64,000 bases of DNA from Mesorhizobium sp. YIM 152430. Its GTDB lineage: Bacteria > Pseudomonadota > Alphaproteobacteria > Rhizobiales > Rhizobiaceae. Below the pieces are notes generated by a model. The model did not search any database and was not told the origin of the DNA. It saw only the letters and a list, made by a program, of their open reading frames with translations. Location of the stretch: the NCBI RefSeq assembly GCF_029210365.1, contig NZ_JARGES010000018.1:1-64000 (forward strand), read 5' to 3'. Numbering within the stretch: position 1 is the first letter of the stretch; every line of letters begins with the position of its first letter. Both the position numbers and the translations under genes were made by a program. Shown here piece after piece: positions 59,386-64,000 of this stretch.

Positions 59386-60104
59386 TGGATACGCGCGCGT
59401 CGATATTGCCGCTGAGGCTCGACCGACTCGGCTTTTCCGCCGGCGGTGCCGATCTCCTGTCCGACATATCGCTGACCGTTCGGTCGGGGCGGCGGCTACT
59501 GGTGATCGGTCCGAACGGCGCGGGCAAGAGCCTTCTGCTGCGGCTCTGTCATGGGTTGATCCAGCCAAATTCGGGCCGCGTGATCTGGGCCGACGGTTCC
59601 GTCCGGCCGCGGTCACAGGCCATGGTCTTCCAGCGCCCGGTTCTGCTGCGGCGCTCGGTACGCGCCAACCTCGAATACGCTCTGTCCGTCTCGGGAATGG
59701 CGCGCGTGCAGCGGAAAGCACCGACCGATGCGGCGCTGAGGCGTTTCGGCCTCGCGCCGCTCGCCAGACGTGCGGCCCGACTGTTGTCGGGAGGCGAGCA
59801 GCAGCGGCTGGCGATTGCGCGGGCCTGGCTTCTGCAGCCCGAGATAATGTTCCTTGACGAGCCTTGCTCTGCCCTCGATCCGGGTGCCACCCGCCTCATT
59901 GAGGAGACGATCGCCGGCTTCGCCACCGAGGGCATGACGCTGATGATGACCACGCACGATCTTGGCCAAGCACGACGTCTGGCCGACGACATCGTCTTTC
60001 TCCACAAGGGACGGCTGGTCGAGCACGGCCCCGCCGCCGACTTTTTCGACGCTCCGAAGACCAGGGAGGCTGGCGCCTTCCTCGCGGGCGATCTGCTCTG
60101 GTGA
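59382..60104 (+). CDS. tupC: Tungstate ABC transporter ATP-binding protein TupC
   Basis: ABC ATPase, 240 residues. Walker A is GPNGAGKS (about 43-50), the Q-loop is in AMVFQRPVLLRRSV, the signature LSGGEQQRLAIARAW, Walker B IMFLDEPCSALDP, and the H-loop TTHDLGQA. There is no C-terminal TOBE (oxyanion-sensing) domain, unlike ModC, so sensing probably rests with the HTH-PBP regulator. Tandem ATGs (59382, 59385) overlap the tupB stop. Confidence 0.88.
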   Translation: MMDTRASILPLRLDRLGFSAGGADLLSDISLTVRSGRRLLVIGPNGAGKSLLLRLCHGLIQPNSGRVIWADGSVRPRSQAMVFQRPVLLRRSVRANLEYALSVSGMARVQRKAPTDAALRRFGLAPLARRAARLLSGGEQQRLAIARAWLLQPEIMFLDEPCSALDPGATRLIEETIAGFATEGMTLMMTTHDLGQARRLADDIVFLHKGRLVEHGPAADFFDAPKTREAGAFLAGDLLW

Positions 60105-60132
60105 CTTATCCAGCCACGAAAGGAAACCGATC

Positions 60133-60942
60133 ATGAACTCAGCCCGCTCCCTGCTTGTCGGCCTTGCGCTCGGCCTCGCCTCGCTGCCGGCCAAGGCGCA
60201 GGAATTTATCACCGTGGCCTCCACCACTTCGACCGAAAATTCCGGACTCTTCGGCCATATACTGCCGATCTTCCAGGAAGAGACCGGCATCGCGGTGCGT
60301 GTCGTCGCGCAGGGCACGGGACAGGCGCTGGAAACCGCTCGGCGTGGCGACGCCGACGTCGTCCTCGTCCATGCCCGCGCTGCCGAAGAGCAGTTTGTGG
60401 CCGAGGGGCATGGCGTGGAGCGCTTCGACGTCATGTATAACGACTTCGTCGTGGTTGGCCCGTCCGACGACCCGGCGGGACTCGGTTTGGCTGAAACTGC
60501 CACCGCTGCCTTTGCCGCGATCGCAAAGGCCGGTTCGCCCTTCGCGTCTCGCGGCGACGATTCCGGCACGCATATCGCCGAACAGGCGCTGTGGGAGACC
60601 GCCGGCGTGAAGCCTGCCGGCAATGACTGGTATCTGGAGACCGGCAGCGGCATGGGAGCGACGCTCAACACCGCCGCGCAGGTGCCCGCCTATGCGCTGG
60701 CGGACCGCGGAACCTGGCTCAGCTTCGAGAACCGTGGCGATCTTGAGATCGTCTTTGAGGGCGATCCGGTTCTGTTCAACCCCTATGGCGTGATGTTGGT
60801 TAATCCCGAACGGCATTCGCATGTGAAGGTCGACGCCGGACAGAAGTTCATCGACTGGCTGATTTCAGACGAGGGCCAGGTCGCGATCGAGAGATTCACC
60901 ATCAACGGCGATCAACTCTTCTTCGCCAGCGCGAAACAATAG
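60133..60942 (+). CDS. tupA: Tungstate-binding periplasmic protein TupA
   Basis: Periplasmic tungstate/molybdate receptor, 269 residues, signal peptide ending LPAKAQ. The anion-binding signature TTSTENSG (TupA-type TTTS region) begins the mature domain; 'VAQGTGQALETARRGDADVVLVHARAAEE', 'YNDFVVVGP' and 'SRGDDSGTHIAEQ' are standard TupA blocks. AAAGGAAA precedes the ATG at 60133. It is last in tupB-tupC-tupA and converges with the cytochrome gene. Family members prefer tungstate strongly over molybdate; the preference here is not measurable from sequence. Confidence 0.9.
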   Translation: MNSARSLLVGLALGLASLPAKAQEFITVASTTSTENSGLFGHILPIFQEETGIAVRVVAQGTGQALETARRGDADVVLVHARAAEEQFVAEGHGVERFDVMYNDFVVVGPSDDPAGLGLAETATAAFAAIAKAGSPFASRGDDSGTHIAEQALWETAGVKPAGNDWYLETGSGMGATLNTAAQVPAYALADRGTWLSFENRGDLEIVFEGDPVLFNPYGVMLVNPERHSHVKVDAGQKFIDWLISDEGQVAIERFTINGDQLFFASAKQ

Positions 60943-60985
60943 CCGCATCGGAACGTCTTGGGCCCCGATGCTCAGCACCGGTGCC

Positions 60986-62278
60986 TTACTGTGTGGCGCG
61001 TTCCAGAAACTCCATCAGCGCCGCGCGATCCTCCGCGCTGGTGATGCGCTGCTCGGGCATCCTCGTGCCGGGCGTATAGGCTTCGGGGCCGTGCTCGAAA
61101 AGTTCCGAGACGGTCTGCGGCGTCCAGATGATGTCCATGTCAAGCAGCGCCTGCGAATAGTCGTAGCCTTCTGCCGTGCCGATCTGGCGTCCAAATATGC
61201 CGTGCAGCGTCGGTCCGGCGCGGTTTCCGTCATCGGATGCCAGCGTGTGGCACGCCGCGCAGGAGCGCCAGACCTGCGCTCCGCGGCTTGCGTCATCGTA
61301 TTCCTCCTGCGGGCCTGCCGCGCCTCCCGATCCCAGTGCCGCGCCCGTCGACGCATCCCATCGCCGGATCAGTCCGTCGCCGCCTCCGGTGAAAAGCCGT
61401 CTGCCCCCGGCATCCAGCCCGAGCGACCAGACGGGTCCCTGATCCGGTTGCAGAAGATGACGCACCTCCAGCGTTTCCGCGTCCAGAATCCAGACGTGAC
61501 CTTCCACGGAGGCTGCCGCGACAACCGGGGCCTGCGCTGCCGCCGTCACCGTCACCACCGGGCGCTCGGAAAGCGCAGCTTCGGAGACGATGCCCCGTTC
61601 GGGATCGACGAGCCGCAGGACGCCGTCCGCTGACGTCACCGCCAGCAAGCCGGTATGCGTGACCGCCAGAGAACTCGGCGGAGAGGGAAGGTCCACCATG
61701 TTGGCAAGGGACGCCGCGTCGGATGCGGACCAGACACGCAGCCGCAGATCCTGTCCGACGCTCGCAAGACGTCCCTCCGGCAGGAACCCCAGTCCGTTCA
61801 CCGGACCCTGATGTGCGTCGAATCCCGTCCCTTCGGCCTGATCAAGCCTTCGCAGCCAGATGCGCCCGTCCCATCCTCCTGTCGCAAGAAGCGCGCCGTC
61901 ATCCGAAACCGCGATCATCGCCACAGGCGCTTCATGCAGGGGTTCGATCTCTTCCGGCACGGTGGCGTCGTCCGCTGCCCAGATGGCAAGCCGCCCGTCC
62001 TGCCCCCCCGTCGCCAGTCGCCCTTCAGGCAGGAAGGCGACGGCGGTGACGTTGCCCTCATGAACGCGCATGATCCTCGCGGCGGCCGCGGTTTGCGTCG
62101 ACCACAAGATGGATCGGGTGTCGAACGAGCCCGACAGCACCTGCGAGCCGCTTTCGGAAACCGCCAATGCCCCGACCGGTCCTCCGTGCCCGCGCAGATC
62201 TTCGGCGTGAGCCGCCGCGCTGGTGACGGAAGAAACGAAGGCGGCAAAAGCGGCGCGGCGCAGGAAGCGACTGAACAT
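60986..62278 (-). CDS. WD40-repeat beta-propeller protein with C-terminal cytochrome c domain
   Basis: Exported haem protein, 430 residues. A signal peptide (about 1-27, ending SAAAHA) is followed by seven WD40-like repeats (about 30-315; for example 'GRLATGGQDGRLAIW', 'LLATGGWDGRIWL', 'LFTGGGDGLIRRW'), enough for one seven-bladed propeller. The C-terminal class I cytochrome c has CAACH (about 340) and a Met ligand in TRMPEQ (about 402). Location would be the periplasm. Such hybrids occur near formate-dehydrogenase or Mo/W accessory genes, consistent with fdhD next door; an electron-transfer or scaffold role is inference. The ATG at 62278 is chosen over a GTG at 62299. Confidence 0.85.
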   Translation of the reverse strand: MFSRFLRRAAFAAFVSSVTSAAAHAEDLRGHGGPVGALAVSESGSQVLSGSFDTRSILWSTQTAAAARIMRVHEGNVTAVAFLPEGRLATGGQDGRLAIWAADDATVPEEIEPLHEAPVAMIAVSDDGALLATGGWDGRIWLRRLDQAEGTGFDAHQGPVNGLGFLPEGRLASVGQDLRLRVWSASDAASLANMVDLPSPPSSLAVTHTGLLAVTSADGVLRLVDPERGIVSEAALSERPVVTVTAAAQAPVVAAASVEGHVWILDAETLEVRHLLQPDQGPVWSLGLDAGGRRLFTGGGDGLIRRWDASTGAALGSGGAAGPQEEYDDASRGAQVWRSCAACHTLASDDGNRAGPTLHGIFGRQIGTAEGYDYSQALLDMDIIWTPQTVSELFEHGPEAYTPGTRMPEQRITSAEDRAALMEFLERATQ

Positions 62279-62446
62279 TGCGAACCATCCTCTCGGCACA
62301 AGGGTTCTCAGAACCTATGGCGGCTGACGGGGGCCGGCAATGCCGCCGTGCCGCGGGCCGTGCCGTCAGGGTGGACAACGAGACGGCGCTATTGCACTCT
62401 CGCCGGCCACGCGAAAGGCAACCGCATTCTGATGGTGACGTGACCC

Positions 62447-63319
62447 ATGGCGGCCGACTACATCATAGGTCCGAACGTAGAAAACCCGCGATTGACCCGG
62501 TCCGTCACCGGTGTCGACCATACGGGCGCGACGTCGGTGCTTTCTGTCGTCGAGGAGCGTCCGCTCACCATCTTCCTGAACTCACAGGAGATCGTCACGG
62601 CGATGACGATCGGCGATTATCCGGAATATCTGGCGCTCGGCTTCCTGCGCAACCAGGGGATGCTGGGGCCTGCCGAAACCGTTACCGGCGTCGAATACGA
62701 TGAGGATCTCGAGGTCGTCATCGTGCGTACCGAAAGCCGCACGACCTATGAAGAGAAGGTCAAGAAGAAGACCCGCACCAGCGGCTGCGCCGTGGGCACC
62801 GTGTTCGGCGACATGATGGAGGGGCTGGAGGGGTTGACCCTTCCGCCGACGCCGCTGCGCACCTCGTGGCTCTACGCGCTGGCGCACAAGATCAACACCA
62901 CGCCGAGCCTCTATCTCGAAGCGGGCGCGATCCACGGCACGGTGCTGTGCAAGGAAGACCAACCGCTGGTCTACATGGAAGATGTCGGCCGTCACAACGC
63001 GGTCGACAAGATTGCTGGCTGGATGCTGTTTGAAAAAGCGGACGCCCAGGACAAGATCCTCTACACCACCGGACGGCTCACCTCGGAGATGGTGATCAAG
63101 ACTGCCATGATGGGCATCCCGGTGCTCGCCTCGCGTTCCGGTTTCACGGCCTGGGGGGTGGAGATCGCGCGTCAGGTGGGGCTGACGCTGATCGGCAGGA
63201 TGCGCGGCAAGCGCTTTGTCTGCCTTTCGGGCGAGGAACGCCTGATCTGGGATGCCGATCCCGAGGCCGTGCCCGAAGACGAGAAGAAGCACCGCCGCAA
63301 GGGTGCGTTGATTGACTAG
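62447..63319 (+). CDS. fdhD: Formate dehydrogenase accessory sulfurtransferase FdhD
   Basis: Cytoplasmic protein that carries sulfur from a cysteine desulfurase to the Mo/W-bis-MGD cofactor of formate dehydrogenase. It is 290 residues. Typical blocks are 'ERPLTIFLNSQEIVTAM', 'YPEYLALGFLRNQGM', 'EDVGRHNAVDKIAGW' and 'TSEMVIKTAMMGIPVLASRS'. The cysteine loop reads TSGCAVG: Cys114 is kept, but the second Cys of C-x2-C is Gly117. It overlaps the mobA start by 8 bp. No formate dehydrogenase structural gene lies in the window; one is expected beyond the right edge. Confidence 0.92.
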   Translation: MAADYIIGPNVENPRLTRSVTGVDHTGATSVLSVVEERPLTIFLNSQEIVTAMTIGDYPEYLALGFLRNQGMLGPAETVTGVEYDEDLEVVIVRTESRTTYEEKVKKKTRTSGCAVGTVFGDMMEGLEGLTLPPTPLRTSWLYALAHKINTTPSLYLEAGAIHGTVLCKEDQPLVYMEDVGRHNAVDKIAGWMLFEKADAQDKILYTTGRLTSEMVIKTAMMGIPVLASRSGFTAWGVEIARQVGLTLIGRMRGKRFVCLSGEERLIWDADPEAVPEDEKKHRRKGALID

Positions 63320-63935
63320 AATTCCGGGCGTCATACTGGCGGGAGGCAAGGCCACCCGCATGGGCGGCGGCGACAAGGGCTTGCTGCCACTGGGCGATGC
63401 GACGCTGCTCGACAGTGTGATCGGACGGCTCGGCCCGCAATGTTCGGAACTGGCGATCAACGCCAACGGCGATCCGGCGCGCTTCGCCCGGTTCGGACTT
63501 CCGGTGCTGGCCGATCCGATGGCTGATTTTCCAGGACCGCTCGCCGGCGTCCTCGCCGGTCTCGACTGGGCGGCGCAAACAGGGGCTGAAGCGATCGTGA
63601 CTGCTGCCGCCGACACGCCCTTCCTTCCCGGCGATCTCGTGGCGCGCCTAACGGCGGAGGCGGCAGAGAAGGGCGTGCCGATCGCGCTCGCCGCCTCGGC
63701 CGACGAGGCAGGCGTGCAACGTCGCCATCCTACATTCGGCCTGTGGCCGACGGGGCTGCGCGAGGACCTGCGCGCCGCGCTTTCGGGCGGCCTGCGCAAG
63801 ATCGTGCTGTGGACCGACCGGCACGGCGCGGCGACCGTTCCGTTCCCGGCAGCTTCTTTCGACCCCTTCTTCAACGTCAACACGCCGGAAGACATGGCGC
63901 GCGCTGAAAGGCTTCTGGCCAGAGGCATGGCATGA
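63312..63935 (+). CDS. mobA: Molybdenum cofactor guanylyltransferase MobA
   Basis: Transfers GMP from GTP to molybdopterin to form the MGD cofactor, in the cytoplasm. It is 207 residues. The nucleotide-binding signature LAGGKATRMGGGDKGLLPLG (about 9-28) is complete, 'LADPMADFPGPLAGVLAGLDWA' and 'VTAAADTPFLPGDLV' follow, and 'FFNVNTPEDMARAE' closes the fold. The only suitable start is a TTG at 63312 inside the fdhD 3' end. It overlaps the next gene by 4 bp (ATGA). It works on the same cofactor that FdhD sulfurates. Confidence 0.92.
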   Translation: MTRIPGVILAGGKATRMGGGDKGLLPLGDATLLDSVIGRLGPQCSELAINANGDPARFARFGLPVLADPMADFPGPLAGVLAGLDWAAQTGAEAIVTAAADTPFLPGDLVARLTAEAAEKGVPIALAASADEAGVQRRHPTFGLWPTGLREDLRAALSGGLRKIVLWTDRHGAATVPFPAASFDPFFNVNTPEDMARAERLLARGMA

Positions 63936-64000
63936 GGCTCTACGGTGTGGTCGGCTGGAAGAACGACGGATTGCAGATGCCGCTCTTCGACCTGAACGAC
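63932..64000 (+). CDS. Possible MobB-like protein (partial, 5' end only)
   Basis: Only 23 codons are visible before the right edge. The start MRLYGVVGWKNDG matches the opening of MobB (MRxxGxxGWKNSGK), and the ATG overlaps the mobA stop, the usual mobA-mobB arrangement. After that point the Walker A continuation G-K-T/S is not seen; the frame reads GLQMPLFD instead. It may be a degenerate MobB, a frameshifted copy or a fusion start; the rest lies outside the window. Confidence 0.5.
   Translation, partial: MRLYGVVGWKNDGLQMPLFDLND

Noticed and set aside
1-64000. Mobile elements, phage genes, CRISPR arrays, tRNA or rRNA genes
   Set aside because: I saw no transposase or integrase motifs, no regularly spaced repeats beyond the tup operator pair, and no tRNA- or rRNA-like sequence.

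Overview
The window is a stretch of a high-GC (roughly 62-65% by eye) alphaproteobacterial replicon, most likely Hyphomicrobiales. Pointers are tightly overlapping operons (ATGA, TGATG and TTGA junctions), many TRAP and ABC uptake systems, an ectoine-uptake/catabolism gene set of the Sinorhizobium/Ruegeria type, a RirA-like iron box upstream of a siderophore receptor gene, and a tungstate/formate-dehydrogenase accessory set. I see no rRNA, tRNA, CRISPR array, insertion sequence or phage gene. Nearly all the DNA is coding, and almost every gene belongs to a catabolic or uptake cluster, as expected for an accessory chromosomal region or megaplasmid.

Layout. (1) 1-5750, minus strand: ferric-siderophore operon (TonB receptor, FhuF-like reductase, ABC ATPase, binding protein, double-length permease cut by the left edge). 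(2) 5917-17449: aromatic/amino-acid catabolism. An aromatic amino acid lyase and a ThDP enzyme run leftwards; a TAXI-TRAP transporter, IclR regulator, ACMSD-like amidohydrolase, aldehyde dehydrogenase and flavin hydroxylase run rightwards. (3) 17503-28026: ectoine module. GntR regulator, M20 deacetylase and DoeA-type hydrolase (minus) are divergent from ehuBCDA, eutB, eutC, an Lrp regulator and an aldehyde dehydrogenase. (4) 28140-31394: a lone cyclase-family hydrolase, then a SulP transporter with a tandem universal stress protein. (5) 31723-54171: a large aromatic cluster. Minus-strand operon: SDR, cyclase-family hydrolase, DUF35-SDR fusion, Cys-less thiolase-like protein, acyl-CoA ligase, Rieske dioxygenase alpha/beta and reductase. 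Divergent plus-strand operon: TRAP DctPQM, MarR, RidA, opine-dehydrogenase-like and 3-hydroxyacyl-CoA-dehydrogenase-like enzymes, a second DctPQM and a Cys-less Asp/Glu racemase-like protein. It meets a convergent operon of MarR and indolepyruvate:ferredoxin oxidoreductase subunits. (6) 54461-64000: molybdenum/tungsten handling. MoeA-PBP fusion, degenerate MoeA and HTH-PBP regulator (minus) are divergent from tupBCA; then come a WD40-cytochrome c protein, fdhD, mobA and the start of a mobB-like gene at the right edge.

The most interesting part is region 5. Its enzyme set (Rieske oxygenase, CoA ligase, aldolase-type thiolase/DUF35 pair, SDR, isatin-hydrolase-type cyclase, 2-oxoacid:ferredoxin oxidoreductase, MarR control) fits a route that oxygenates an indole- or aryl-acetate, cleaves the side chain, opens an isatin-like ring and activates the resulting arylglyoxylate. 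I propose an auxin (indole-3-acetate) catabolic locus of the iad type. A shared operator-like motif, ATGCAWWTKCAT, lies in front of the TRAP/oxygenase divergent promoters and the oxidoreductase operon. Region 6 holds a clean pair of 12-bp direct repeats between the HTH-PBP regulator and tupB, a likely oxyanion-responsive operator.
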